The position numbers and the translations under genes are program-made. Below are positions 23,290 to 32,117 of a stretch of 40,608 bases of DNA, piece after piece (within the stretch, counting starts at the first letter, position 1; each line of letters begins with the position of its first letter). Where the stretch lies: the NCBI GenBank assembly GCA_938003765.1, contig CALKYE010000181.1, positions 1 to 40,608 of the forward strand, written 5' to 3'. The notes under the pieces were generated by a model, which was not told the origin of the DNA, searched no databases, and worked only from the letters and a program-made list of their open reading frames with translations. The stretch is from an uncultured Planctomycetia bacterium (GTDB taxonomy: Bacteria; Planctomycetota; UBA1135; GCA-002686595).

Positions 23290-23846
23290 CGTTGACTCCC
23301 GCCGCCTGAGGCGGCCTTGGTCGGGTTCGCGGGCGTCGCCGACGCCGCACCGCTTTCCTGGTTCTGCTTCTCCACCAGCATGCGCCGCAAGCGCTCGCCG
23401 AACGGCACTTGGCGCAGCATCAAGGTCTGGAAGGTCTTCGAGCGCACGCGACCGCCGGCGGTCCACTCGACTTCGATCTCGACGCGGTAGCGCAGCGGTC
23501 CGCCAGGGCGCTTGTCGCTGGGGTCGCCGATCGCACGTGCGCTGTAGGTCACGCCGGGGTAGTTCGCGAGTTCGCGGCGCTCGATCGCGACCGGCTCGCC
23601 CACCGTCCACTGGCGCGTGGCGGGATCGAGCACCAGCGGGAACAGCGACTCCTCGAGGTCGGCCGCGATGGCCTCGACGCTGATCGCGCCCGCGCTCTTG
23701 AGCGCCGCGGTGCGCGTCATCGCCGCGCCGAACGACAGCAGGCCCAGGATCGCGGACATGCCCACGAGCAGGATCGACATCGCCACCAGCACTTCGAGGA
23801 TGGTGAAGCCGCGGCGCGCGCGCAGACGAGAGCTTCGAGGCGCCAT
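23286..23846 (-). CDS. Minor pseudopilin, GspI-like
   Basis: The 186-residue protein has a textbook type IV prepilin start: basic leader RLRARRG, cleavage after Gly13, then FTILEVLVAMSILLVGM with Glu at +5 (Glu18) and a hydrophobic N-terminal helix. The remaining 150 residues contain a small beta-domain with VTYSARAIGD, LRYRVEIEVEWTAGG and VRSKTFQTLMLRQVPF, fitting GspI/PilV-type minor pseudopilins, and a Gly/Ala/Ser-rich tail. GspI starts assembly of the pseudopilus tip complex with GspJ and GspK in the inner membrane. Its ATG overlaps the GspJ stop by one base (TGATG). The I subunit is assigned from size, leader and position next to J and K. Confidence 0.82.
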   Translation of the reverse strand: MAPRSSRLRARRGFTILEVLVAMSILLVGMSAILGLLSFGAAMTRTAALKSAGAISVEAIAADLEESLFPLVLDPATRQWTVGEPVAIERRELANYPGVTYSARAIGDPSDKRPGGPLRYRVEIEVEWTAGGRVRSKTFQTLMLRQVPFGERLRRMLVEKQNQESGAASATPANPTKAASGGGSQR

Positions 23847-24967
23847 CACAGTCCCCACTCCCCGCGGTGCTGCGCGATCGGGACCTCGCGCACGAGCGTG
23901 CGTCCGAAGTGCACCAGCGCGCCGGACTCGTGGTGGCCGGCCTTCGCGCCGCGTTGCGCGCGTCGGACGGACACGGTGCGGCCCGCGACTCCCACGATCT
24001 CCATCCACTCGGCGTCGATGAGCACGTGCGCGCCGATCTCCGGCAGCTTCAACGCATCGTCGACCTCGAGCGTGGCGTCCTGCGGACTGGCGTAGCGCAC
24101 CAAGCGCGTGCGCCGCTTCAAGTCGGAGACGTTCTCGAGCTCGAACTCCAGGCGCACGCGGCGCGGCAGCGTCGGCGTCTGTCCGGCGCGCGGCATGTGC
24201 GCCGCGATCTCGTTCCAGGGGTGGCGATCTTCGTTGGGCCGCTTGCGCGCCCACGCGTCCCAGCTCCGCGGACATTCCTCGACGGCCAGCCCCGCCTTCC
24301 AGCCTTGGCGCAAGTCCGAGGTCGAGGTCGCGAAGGTCATGCCCATCCAGATCACGTTGCTCGTCACGGCGTGCGCCGAGCCCGGACGCGGCGCGCCGCC
24401 GCCCGAGAAGGCCTTGTCGTCGAAGAACGACACGTCGGCGCCGCGCGGCGGTCCCACGATGCGCTCGCCGCGCCACAAAAGGCCGTACGGACGCTGGTCG
24501 AGCTCGCGCGTGCCCGGGTAGCTCGGTGTGAGCGCCCACAGCACCTCGATCAGTCCCTCGCCGACGAGCTTCTCCTCCGAGCCGGCTTGCAGACGCGCGA
24601 GCTCCGCATCAGTCGCGTGGCGCACCATGCGCACGCGCGGCCACTTGCTCTCGGCCACGCCGTCGCCGTCGAGGTCGAACAGGATCCACTCGGCGAGGAA
24701 GTCGCCGCGCGGGCCGGGCTCGAGCGCGTCGAGATCGGCCGCGAGCAGTTCGCTCACTCCGCTGGACTGCTCGACCTCCATGCGCCGCAGCTCGGCCTTC
24801 TCCCACACGCCCATGAACTGGTCGAGCAGCTTGAACACCGCCGCGAGGAGCAGCGCCAGCAGACCTGCGGCGAGCACCAGCTCGACCAGCGTCAATCCGC
24901 GGCGTGCGTTGTCCGCGCGCACGGAGCGCGAACGCGTCGCGCGAGAGCGGGAGCAGAGCGACTTCAC
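23846..24967 (-). CDS. Minor pseudopilin, GspJ-like
   Basis: The 373-residue protein has a prepilin leader ending ARRG (Gly24) followed by LTLVELVLAAGLLALLLAAVF with Glu29 at +5. The body is beta-rich and considerably longer than typical GspJ (about 200 residues): FLAEWILFDLDGDGVAE, LIEVLWALTPSYPG and, near the end, VLIDAEWMEIVGVAGRTVSVRRAQRG. This last stretch resembles the ID-x-E-x-I modules of the giant GspK encoded next door. GspJ caps the pseudopilus together with GspI and GspK. The start is the GTG at 24967, overlapping the GspK stop by four bases (GTGA). A 20-residue basic region precedes the cleavage site. Confidence 0.82.
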   Translation of the reverse strand: MKSLCSRSRATRSRSVRADNARRGLTLVELVLAAGLLALLLAAVFKLLDQFMGVWEKAELRRMEVEQSSGVSELLAADLDALEPGPRGDFLAEWILFDLDGDGVAESKWPRVRMVRHATDAELARLQAGSEEKLVGEGLIEVLWALTPSYPGTRELDQRPYGLLWRGERIVGPPRGADVSFFDDKAFSGGGAPRPGSAHAVTSNVIWMGMTFATSTSDLRQGWKAGLAVEECPRSWDAWARKRPNEDRHPWNEIAAHMPRAGQTPTLPRRVRLEFELENVSDLKRRTRLVRYASPQDATLEVDDALKLPEIGAHVLIDAEWMEIVGVAGRTVSVRRAQRGAKAGHHESGALVHFGRTLVREVPIAQHRGEWGL

Positions 24968-27900
24968 TCGCCCACCCTCCGCAGCACGGCGCTCGGCGCG
25001 AGGTACTCCACGCCGAACACGCGCAGGCGCGGCGTCTGCTTCCAGCCGTGCGAGAGGCCGTTGATCGCGTCGAACGCGCCAGGGATGTAGCGCACGTGCG
25101 CGCGCCACTCGATCAGATCCGCCTGGTCGTTGATCGGACTGCCTTGCTCGCGCTCCGCGCCGAGCGTCAGGCGCGAGAGGCCGGGCGTCGTGAGCGGATC
25201 TCCGTCCCACGGCGGAACGGGACGTCCGCGGCGCACGAGACGCTGCAGCACTTCGATGCGCGCCGAACCCGCCGAGGGCTCTTCCTGGATGAAGAAGGCC
25301 GACTTGAAGAACGCGCTGGGCTGATCGACGCACAGCCCGAAGTAACCCATCTCGGGCGCGTCGGCGCGATCGGACCAGCGGTCCCAGTAGCGGAAGGGGA
25401 ACAGAATCACGGGCGCCGACGTGTTGTGGCCCGCCGGATCGGTGCCGAAGCGGCCGCGGAAGATCCCGCCGGCCTTCGCGTCGCGCTTGCCCGGCTCGCT
25501 CGAACGGCGCGGCATCTCGAGCGCTCCACCGATGATGCGCGTGTAGTGGATCAGCTCGCCGTCGATGAGCACCGTGCCCTGCGGCGGGAAGCCGTCGGTC
25601 GAGCGCAACGGCAGCGTGCTGTCGTCGGCCGAGACGTTGGCGACCAACGTGCTCACCACGAGGCTGTCGAGCAGCGTGAGCGTGGCGCCGACCTCGTGCG
25701 AGGTCTCGATCGTGCCGAGCAGGCCGCGCCCGCCGGCGGAGATGTTGAAGCTCGAAGTGCTCGCGTCGACGGACTCGTAGCAGACGATCTCATCGCCGAT
25801 GCGCGCCAGGCCCGGCCGCGCGGGCAACGCGGACAGCGGATTGACCGAGCCGGTGCCGTGTTCGCCGTTGGCGAGCAGCAGGATGTTGGCGGCCACGTTG
25901 ACCGACTGCGGCCCGGTGGCGAGGTCTTGGATCAGCAGGAGTTGGCCCGCTTGCTGCGCGCGGCCGACCACGCCGCCGAAGTTCGTGGCGCTGAACACCA
26001 GTTCGTCGACCACCGAGCTCGCCACCTCGGCGCCGCGCACGTTGCTGCCGACGAACACGCGGTCGACTTCGCGCGGTCGCTCGCCGCAGGGGTGCTTGAG
26101 CACGCGCGAGAACTGCCGCGAGTCGAGGATCGGGTTCTGCGCCGTCGCCACTGCGTTGCCCGTGCCGAACGCGATCGGCGCCGGGGCCGGCGTATCGAGC
26201 GCGACGAAGGTGCTGGTCTTGGCGTACATCCAGGCGTCCTCGAAGAACGCCACGCGCGCGTTGTTGCTCACGCCGGTCAGCACGGTTCCGCCAGCGCGCT
26301 GCCAACCGTAGACGGAGTACTGGAACGGACGGTGCGAGCGGTGCACGCGCAGAGGCCAGCCCGCGGAACCCGTCGCCGCCTCCATCAGGAACACGCTGTC
26401 GAGTCGACCGGGGAGCCCGAGGTTGATGCTGCGGCCGTTGGTGTACTCGGGGATGATCACGCCGTTGACGTTCTGGCTGTTCATCCCGGCGTCCGGCGTC
26501 CGCCACACGGGCAGCACCGGCGTCCCCACCGGGTGCACGTGCGTGTGCGTTCCGAACACTCCGCGGAACTGGAACGCGGTGCGCGCCGCGAGCGTGACGG
26601 GCCAGTTGAGGTCCTCGGCTGCGCCCCAGATCGACTGCCAGTACACGCCGCCGCCCTGCGACTGCGCCGGAGCGGCGCTCGGTGGCGGAGCACTGGGCGC
26701 CGTCGCGAGCGCGCGGACGATGGGCGCGCCTCCCGGAACGCCGCCCGGAACTCCGGACGGATCGAAGGGCGCGTCCGGCGGTCCGACGATCGGAGGGTTC
26801 GGCGGTTGTGTCGTGTCGATGTCTTCGACGACCAGCCGCAGAGTCAGCACATCGCGCAAGCGCTCGAGCGCGAGTTGGTTGCTGCGCACCAAGTGACCCA
26901 GGCTCAACTGGTCGTAGCGCACCCACTCGGTGTTGTCGATCTGCGAGTTCGCTCCGCCGAGTTGCACGAACTCCGACTCGTCGGGCAGCGGCACGGGGAA
27001 GCCCGTGACGCCTCCGCCGCCGCTGTCGGGGATCGAGATCGGCACGACGAAGGTCTGCCAGTCGAGCAAGTCCGCGAGCGGCGTCGCGGGCTGACCCACG
27101 GTGTGGTTGGGCTGCCAGACGGCGACGAACGCGCGCGCGATGGCGTTCTGGTCGAGCGCTCGCAGCGCCGCCCGCTGGGCGATGGTCAGCGTCACACCCG
27201 CGCCGGCAGCAGCGGCCGAGCCGTAGCGGATGATCTCGACGCCGAACAGCGGCGTGCCCGCGGGCGTCACCAACGTCGAGATCGTCTGCGGGTTCGGACC
27301 GCCGACGTTGATGCGCCGGTCCTCGCCCTTTTGGATCAGCGCCGCATAGCCGCCGGTCGGGTTGAACGCCGCCGCAAGCTGCGCCGCACTCACGCCCGTG
27401 TCGACGGGTTGGATCACGATGCCCGTGGCGTTCGACTGTCCGTCGAGCCCGGTCCCGAGCGGGATGTTGAAGAACGTGCCCTGCACCTCGAGCGGATCGC
27501 CTTGCGGTGTTTGTCCGCCGACGACCTCCGTCATGCGCCCCACCGTCCACACGCCCAGTTGCGAGCGCAGCGAGCCGCCGCCCGCGGGGACGTTCGAGAG
27601 CACCATCGCCGCGAAGCCGTAGAGCTCGACCGGCGTGCCCGAGGCGTGGTTGGTGCGCGTGGCCTGCAGGATCCCGCCTTCCGCCACGCCCAGTTCGTTC
27701 GGCGAGTTCGCTAGATCGAAGGGCACGCGCGCCATGCGGCCGCCGAACTGCGGGAAACTCGCGCCGCGCGTCGCGTCGAAGGTCTGCGCGCCCGTGACGA
27801 CCGCTTCGATGAGCTCGTTGCCGATGCGCAGCACGACCGGCGATCCCGTGGCGCCGAAGCCCTCGGTGCTCTCGACCGTGATCACCGCCGCGGAGTCGGC

Positions 27901-30375
27901 CAGTTGCGCCGCCAGTCGCGTCAGGCCCGGAGTGCGCACGCCCAGCGTGCGTCCGTCGATCAGCATCGACATCTGGCTCGGGCGATTGCCGCGCACGTCG
28001 AGCGCGACGTGCATCCAGGTGTCGGCCGGGATTCCGGGGTCCGTGCCGCCCGTGGCGATCGCGTAGCGCACTTCGCCGGCCTCGGTGAAGCCTGCGGTGC
28101 CGCTGTGGTCGCCGGCGCCGTCGAACACGCGCAGCACGAGGTCCACGCCGTCGAAGAACAGCTGCACGCGGTCGGTCTCGAGCGACGTGCGCCCGATGTC
28201 GAGCAGCGTCTGGTTGGGCGTGAGCTCGCGCGGCTTGAACCACATCGAGAAGCCGAACGCGCCGAGCATCGGCGGTTGGCCGGTCGGATCGGACCACTGC
28301 ACGTCCGTGCCGGTGACGTTCTTCACGATCGGCTGGTCCGGCAGGTAGCGCCCCTCCGGATCGCGCGACTCGTGATCGAGGTGCATCACGTGGCGCGTTC
28401 CCGGCGTCGCGGTGTCCGACACGCGCGAAGGCCACAGCGCGGCCCAGCCGTTGTCTTCGCGCGACGCCATCACCGGATCGCCGAAGGGCGTCGCGGTGGG
28501 ATCGAGCTGCGCGCTCGACGCGCCGGGGCTCGACGCAGCGGCCGCGCCGCCGCCGAAGAGCATCTGCGCATGCACGCCGAAGTGCGCGAGCAGCGGCGAA
28601 GGAGGCGTGGCCGTGCCCTGCAGGCCGGGCCCGAGGTTGACGCGCGGGAACCAGCCGTCGCGACGAGCCGTCGCGCTCGGCCCGGTGCTCCACCACGGCG
28701 CTTCACCGTCGAGGCGCGCGGCCTCGTCGAAGTCCTCCTGGCGCGCCCACAACTGCATCAGGTCGCGCTGCGGCACGACGAGTTCGACTTGCTCGCGCAG
28801 AGCGCTGACACGCTCGACACCGCTCGGCGCGTTCACCGACGCGCGCGCGGTGAGCTTGAACACGTCGCGCGAGGTGAAGCACAAGGGCAGCGTCGAGTAC
28901 GCGAGCAGGCTGTCGTTGGAGTTGAGCGCGTTGGCGTGCAGCGCCACGGCGTCCCAGGTGTCGATCAGCGTTCCGCCCTGCGCGAAGATGTCCGGGACGA
29001 TGCGCGCGTCCTTGGGGAGCGCTGCGAGTCCAGCCGCAGGCAGCACGATGCGCTTGACGAAGTCCTCGAAGCCCTCGAACGGACGCGACTCGACCACGAG
29101 CTCGGCCAGCGCGCGCGCCTCGTCGCGCGTGATGCGGTCGTTGACGTTGCGGATCGCGAGATTCGCGAAGAGCAACTCGAGCACTTCCACGCTGGCGGTG
29201 TTGGCGTTGACGGGGCGGCGCGCGAGGGACTCGAGCTGCGCGTGGCCGACGAAGTAGTCGTTGGCGAACGCGGCGTTGAGGTACACCGCCGCGGCGTCGA
29301 CCGCCTGCACGATCGCGAGTTCGGTCGTCTGCCCGTCGCTGATCCGCACCGTCGTGCCGGGCGAGAACCAGCGCGTCTGCTCGACCTCGACGCGACAGGT
29401 CTTGCCGCCTTCGACCGGCGTCAGCACGCGCACCGGGCGCTGCCACTCGCGGCCCGCGCGCACGCTCGCGTGCACCGAGCCCAGGCGCACGAACGGCTCG
29501 ACGAACTCGAGCGCCGCGCGCTCGCGCTCCTCGGACCGCAGTTGCGCGAGATCGCTGCGAGGATCCGCGGCGTGGCGCTCCTGCGCGACGAGATCGGCCT
29601 GCGCCTCGAGTCCCAGCGCGAGCTGCGAGCAGTCGCGCACCTGCTCGGGCGCGTCGAACATGCGCAGCACTCCGCCCGGCGTCTGCGTGCGCCACAGCAC
29701 CGGCGCGAACGCGCGCTGCTCGATGACGACCGATCCCAGGACGTGCGGCTTGGGCGGCTGCGGCCCGCACGGAATCGCGGTCTTGTCCTCCGCGAGGCGA
29801 CCGCCGATGCCGCGCACGAGCTTCTTGAACTTCTGCGGCTCGAGCTCCGAGTAGCCGATCAACTCGTCGTCGATCCACAGGAAGCCGACCGGCGGGAAGC
29901 CGAAGGTCGAGCTGACGATCAGCTCCGTGTCCTCGGCCTTGATCGGCTCGACCGTGCGCGTGACGAGCCCCAGCAGGTTCGCGAAGAGCTGCGGCGGCGC
30001 GCTGTTGATGTCGAGCGCCGCGGCGACGTCCTCGACCTCGGCGCTGAACATCACGCCGTGCTCGTTGCGCGCGTCGAGGAACTCCGGATCGAGCGGGTCG
30101 AGCTCGTACAGCTCGCTCTCGTCGTCGGCGTACGGCGTGCTGTCGAAGGCGATGTGCGACTGCTCGAGCCGCGCGCGCGCGTGGCGCAGCGCAGAGTCGA
30201 GCGCCAGGCGCGCCTGGGCTCGATCGGCGAGCTGCGTGCCGGCCTTGGACGTGTTGCGCGCCGTCATCAGGAACGGCGCGCACAGCACCAGCAGCGCCAG
30301 CAGCACCATCAACACGGTGAGCAACGCAAAGCCGCGCCGCGCGCGGGAAGTACCAGCCAGTGCTCGGGCGTGCAT
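24964..30375 (-). CDS. Giant GspK-like minor pseudopilin with LamG and repeated phage-tail-like modules
   Basis: Typical GspK proteins have about 300-350 residues; this one has 1803. (Residue numbers count from the GTG at 30378; subtract one for the ATG at 30375.) The prepilin start RRGFALLTVLMVLLALL (14-30) lacks Glu at +5, as expected for GspK. RPVNANTASVEVLELLFANL to RPFEGFEDFVKRI (388-444) matches the GspK helical domain, so the family assignment holds. Additions are: a LamG/concanavalin-like sandwich at about 701-816 (FGFSMWFKPRELTPNQTLLDIG, TWMHVALDVRGNRPSQMSMLIDGR); up to six modules with a DE(L/I)(I)xY-type motif near 171, 854, 1047, 1151, 1529 and 1607; and a Pro/Gly/Ala-rich linker (1190-1245). 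It is probably the tip subunit of the pseudopilus, exposed in the periplasm or beyond. It overlaps GspJ (GTGA) and GspH by one base (TGATG). Confidence 0.82.
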   Translation of the reverse strand: MHARALAGTSRARRGFALLTVLMVLLALLVLCAPFLMTARNTSKAGTQLADRAQARLALDSALRHARARLEQSHIAFDSTPYADDESELYELDPLDPEFLDARNEHGVMFSAEVEDVAAALDINSAPPQLFANLLGLVTRTVEPIKAEDTELIVSSTFGFPPVGFLWIDDELIGYSELEPQKFKKLVRGIGGRLAEDKTAIPCGPQPPKPHVLGSVVIEQRAFAPVLWRTQTPGGVLRMFDAPEQVRDCSQLALGLEAQADLVAQERHAADPRSDLAQLRSEERERAALEFVEPFVRLGSVHASVRAGREWQRPVRVLTPVEGGKTCRVEVEQTRWFSPGTTVRISDGQTTELAIVQAVDAAAVYLNAAFANDYFVGHAQLESLARRPVNANTASVEVLELLFANLAIRNVNDRITRDEARALAELVVESRPFEGFEDFVKRIVLPAAGLAALPKDARIVPDIFAQGGTLIDTWDAVALHANALNSNDSLLAYSTLPLCFTSRDVFKLTARASVNAPSGVERVSALREQVELVVPQRDLMQLWARQEDFDEAARLDGEAPWWSTGPSATARRDGWFPRVNLGPGLQGTATPPSPLLAHFGVHAQMLFGGGAAAASSPGASSAQLDPTATPFGDPVMASREDNGWAALWPSRVSDTATPGTRHVMHLDHESRDPEGRYLPDQPIVKNVTGTDVQWSDPTGQPPMLGAFGFSMWFKPRELTPNQTLLDIGRTSLETDRVQLFFDGVDLVLRVFDGAGDHSGTAGFTEAGEVRYAIATGGTDPGIPADTWMHVALDVRGNRPSQMSMLIDGRTLGVRTPGLTRLAAQLADSAAVITVESTEGFGATGSPVVLRIGNELIEAVVTGAQTFDATRGASFPQFGGRMARVPFDLANSPNELGVAEGGILQATRTNHASGTPVELYGFAAMVLSNVPAGGGSLRSQLGVWTVGRMTEVVGGQTPQGDPLEVQGTFFNIPLGTGLDGQSNATGIVIQPVDTGVSAAQLAAAFNPTGGYAALIQKGEDRRINVGGPNPQTISTLVTPAGTPLFGVEIIRYGSAAAAGAGVTLTIAQRAALRALDQNAIARAFVAVWQPNHTVGQPATPLADLLDWQTFVVPISIPDSGGGGVTGFPVPLPDESEFVQLGGANSQIDNTEWVRYDQLSLGHLVRSNQLALERLRDVLTLRLVVEDIDTTQPPNPPIVGPPDAPFDPSGVPGGVPGGAPIVRALATAPSAPPPSAAPAQSQGGGVYWQSIWGAAEDLNWPVTLAARTAFQFRGVFGTHTHVHPVGTPVLPVWRTPDAGMNSQNVNGVIIPEYTNGRSINLGLPGRLDSVFLMEAATGSAGWPLRVHRSHRPFQYSVYGWQRAGGTVLTGVSNNARVAFFEDAWMYAKTSTFVALDTPAPAPIAFGTGNAVATAQNPILDSRQFSRVLKHPCGERPREVDRVFVGSNVRGAEVASSVVDELVFSATNFGGVVGRAQQAGQLLLIQDLATGPQSVNVAANILLLANGEHGTGSVNPLSALPARPGLARIGDEIVCYESVDASTSSFNISAGGRGLLGTIETSHEVGATLTLLDSLVVSTLVANVSADDSTLPLRSTDGFPPQGTVLIDGELIHYTRIIGGALEMPRRSSEPGKRDAKAGGIFRGRFGTDPAGHNTSAPVILFPFRYWDRWSDRADAPEMGYFGLCVDQPSAFFKSAFFIQEEPSAGSARIEVLQRLVRRGRPVPPWDGDPLTTPGLSRLTLGAEREQGSPINDQADLIEWRAHVRYIPGAFDAINGLSHGWKQTPRLRVFGVEYLAPSAVLRRVGE

Positions 30376-31412
30376 CACTCCACCGTCCCGTACATGCCGA
30401 CGCGGATCACCCGCGTGCTGGCGTCCTTCTCGAACACCAGGCGCACCTCGAGCGGCTCCTTGTGAGCGTCGCGCTGAAGTCCGCCGCCCGCGTCGAACAG
30501 GATCGTGGTCGCTGAGTCAGGCGCGAAGCGCACGCCTTCGGGGAGCTTGACGGTCTCGCTCGCGCCGATGGCGGCGACCACCAGGCTGTCGATCGAGCCG
30601 ACGAAGCCCGAGCGCTCGTCGCCGATGCGCAACGGGCCGTCGATGCGCCACACCGGGCTGCTCGACTCCGCGCGCGCGGCTTCGACGCCGTCGATCGAGA
30701 GCGAGAGACGGCGTCGGTCGTAGTCGAGCACGATGCGCCGCCACTCGCGCGCGGGTTTGGTGGTGGGCTGCGACTCGACGACGATCTTGCCCGCCTTGTT
30801 CTCGCGGCCGCCGGAGTCGAACACCATCGGCGTGAAGGACGCGCGCACGACGCCCTTGCCCTGGGCGTCGATCACGATGGTCTCGCCCAGGCGCAGCACT
30901 CGCCCGGAGCCGCCGTCGTCGACGCGCAGCGCGAACGCGATTCGGAAGCCGTCGCTGAGGTCGAAGCTCGGCGCGCCCTCGACCGCGATCGACGCCAGCG
31001 CTCGCGCGCCGCGCGGGAACGACAGCGCTTTGCCGACGAAACCGTCGTCGACGAGCGTGGTGTCCTGCGCTCCTCCGTCGAGCTCGAACGCGCCGACCAG
31101 AGTCGGCTGGCTCTCGAAGTGCCAGGTGCCGACGACTTCGAGCGCGCGCGCGACGACTTCGCCTTCGCGCACGTCGATCTCGACGCTCGCGCCCGCGCCG
31201 CGCGCCAGCGCTGCGTTGCGCGCCGAGCGGATCGCGTTCTGCACCAGGCCCACCGCGGCGCGCTCGCCCAGGTTGATCGACGACAGCACGCCCACACCGG
31301 CGCCGAGCAGCACGCCCAGGAGCCCCATCACGAGCAGCAGCTCGAGCATCGTCAGACCCGCGCCGGAGCGGCGCGGGCGCGCGGTGCGATCGAACTCCCC
31401 ACGCGCTCTCAC
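30375..31412 (-). CDS. GspH-like pseudopilin with inserted LamG domain
   Basis: The 345-residue protein starts at a GTG, 7 bases after the GspG stop. The prepilin signal ends RRSGAG (Gly19) before LTMLELLLVMGLLGVLLGAGV with Glu24 at +5. The next part (LVQNAIRSARNAALARGAGASVEIDV) matches the GspH/FimT start. Residues about 94-283 are inserted and form a LamG_3-like sandwich: FVGKALSF, SDGFRIAFALRVDDGGSGRVLRLG, AREWRRIVLDYDRRRLSLSIDG and FVGSIDSLVV. The last 60 residues (VRFAPDSATTILFDAGG, PLEVRLVFEKDASTRVIRVGMYGTVE) return to the GspH beta-strand pattern. LamG domains usually bind glycans or proteins. A pseudopilin with such an insert is about twice the usual GspH size. Confidence 0.82.
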   Translation of the reverse strand: MRARGEFDRTARPRRSGAGLTMLELLLVMGLLGVLLGAGVGVLSSINLGERAAVGLVQNAIRSARNAALARGAGASVEIDVREGEVVARALEVVGTWHFESQPTLVGAFELDGGAQDTTLVDDGFVGKALSFPRGARALASIAVEGAPSFDLSDGFRIAFALRVDDGGSGRVLRLGETIVIDAQGKGVVRASFTPMVFDSGGRENKAGKIVVESQPTTKPAREWRRIVLDYDRRRLSLSIDGVEAARAESSSPVWRIDGPLRIGDERSGFVGSIDSLVVAAIGASETVKLPEGVRFAPDSATTILFDAGGGLQRDAHKEPLEVRLVFEKDASTRVIRVGMYGTVE

Positions 31413-31419
31413 GGTCGCG

Positions 31420-32100
31420 TCACTCCTTGGAGGACTTGCCCGCGGCCGGCGCGGCGAAGTTGATGGTCACGTCGTCATCGCTGCCGAACTCGCCGTCCGC
31501 TCCGGCCGACATGAGCTGGAAGCCGCGCGGCTCGAAGTACTTCTGCGTCGCGGGGTTCTTGCGCGCGCGGGCCACGCTGGTGATCGACTCGCCGGTCTCG
31601 GGATGCAGCGTCTCGTACTGGTCCTCGCGGCCGTAGTCGCGGTTGTGGAAGTACGCGAACGGGTTGCCCCACTGATCGCTCAGTTCGAACAGCGTGAGCA
31701 CCTCGAAGCCGGGCACGCGCCGCGCGAGCTGATCGCCGTCGATGTTGACCAGGAACTCGTCGAACAAGCCGTCGCCGGCGGCCTTGTCGGCGCACAGCGT
31801 CAGGTACAGGCACTCGCTGCCCAGGTTCGTGTTGTTGGGCGGGTCGCCCCACTCGGAGGTGAACGACGAGCGCGGCCAGTCGCCCTTGTCGTCGGAGTGC
31901 GTGCTGATCGCGCCGACGATCTTCTGTCCGTTGACCTTGGTGATCTGCACGTCCATCACGCGCGACGCGCCGGTGAGGTTGGTCACGAGGAAGTACGACA
32001 GGATCGCGAGGATCACGATGACCGCCAGCAGCTCGATCAACGTGAACGCACGCGTGGACGAGCGTGACAGAGCGGCGCGGAGGTGCTTCGCGGGTTGCAT
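31420..32100 (-). CDS. Major pseudopilin, GspG-like
   Basis: The 226-residue protein is the main subunit of the pseudopilus. The leader ends STRA, then FTLIELLAVIVILAILSYFLV follows with Glu23 at +5; the residue before the cleavage site is Ala18 in place of the nearly invariant Gly. The C-terminal domain has DQWGNPFAYFHN, typical of GspG, and LMSAGADGEFGSDDDVTI, the calcium-binding loop. Between them is an insertion (GDPPNNTNLGSECLYLTLCADK) with two Cys that could form a disulphide. It is longer than usual GspG (about 140-150 residues). It lies 17 bases after the TPR protein gene and 7 bases before GspH. Confidence 0.9.
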   Translation of the reverse strand: MQPAKHLRAALSRSSTRAFTLIELLAVIVILAILSYFLVTNLTGASRVMDVQITKVNGQKIVGAISTHSDDKGDWPRSSFTSEWGDPPNNTNLGSECLYLTLCADKAAGDGLFDEFLVNIDGDQLARRVPGFEVLTLFELSDQWGNPFAYFHNRDYGREDQYETLHPETGESITSVARARKNPATQKYFEPRGFQLMSAGADGEFGSDDDVTINFAAPAAGKSSKE

Positions 32101-32117
32101 GACGGAACGATTGCTCC

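Noticed and set aside
24904..30465. Two very long plus-strand open frames opposite the giant gspK
   Set aside because: Composition is typical of an antisense shadow (His, Arg, Val, Glu rich), with no recognisable motifs.
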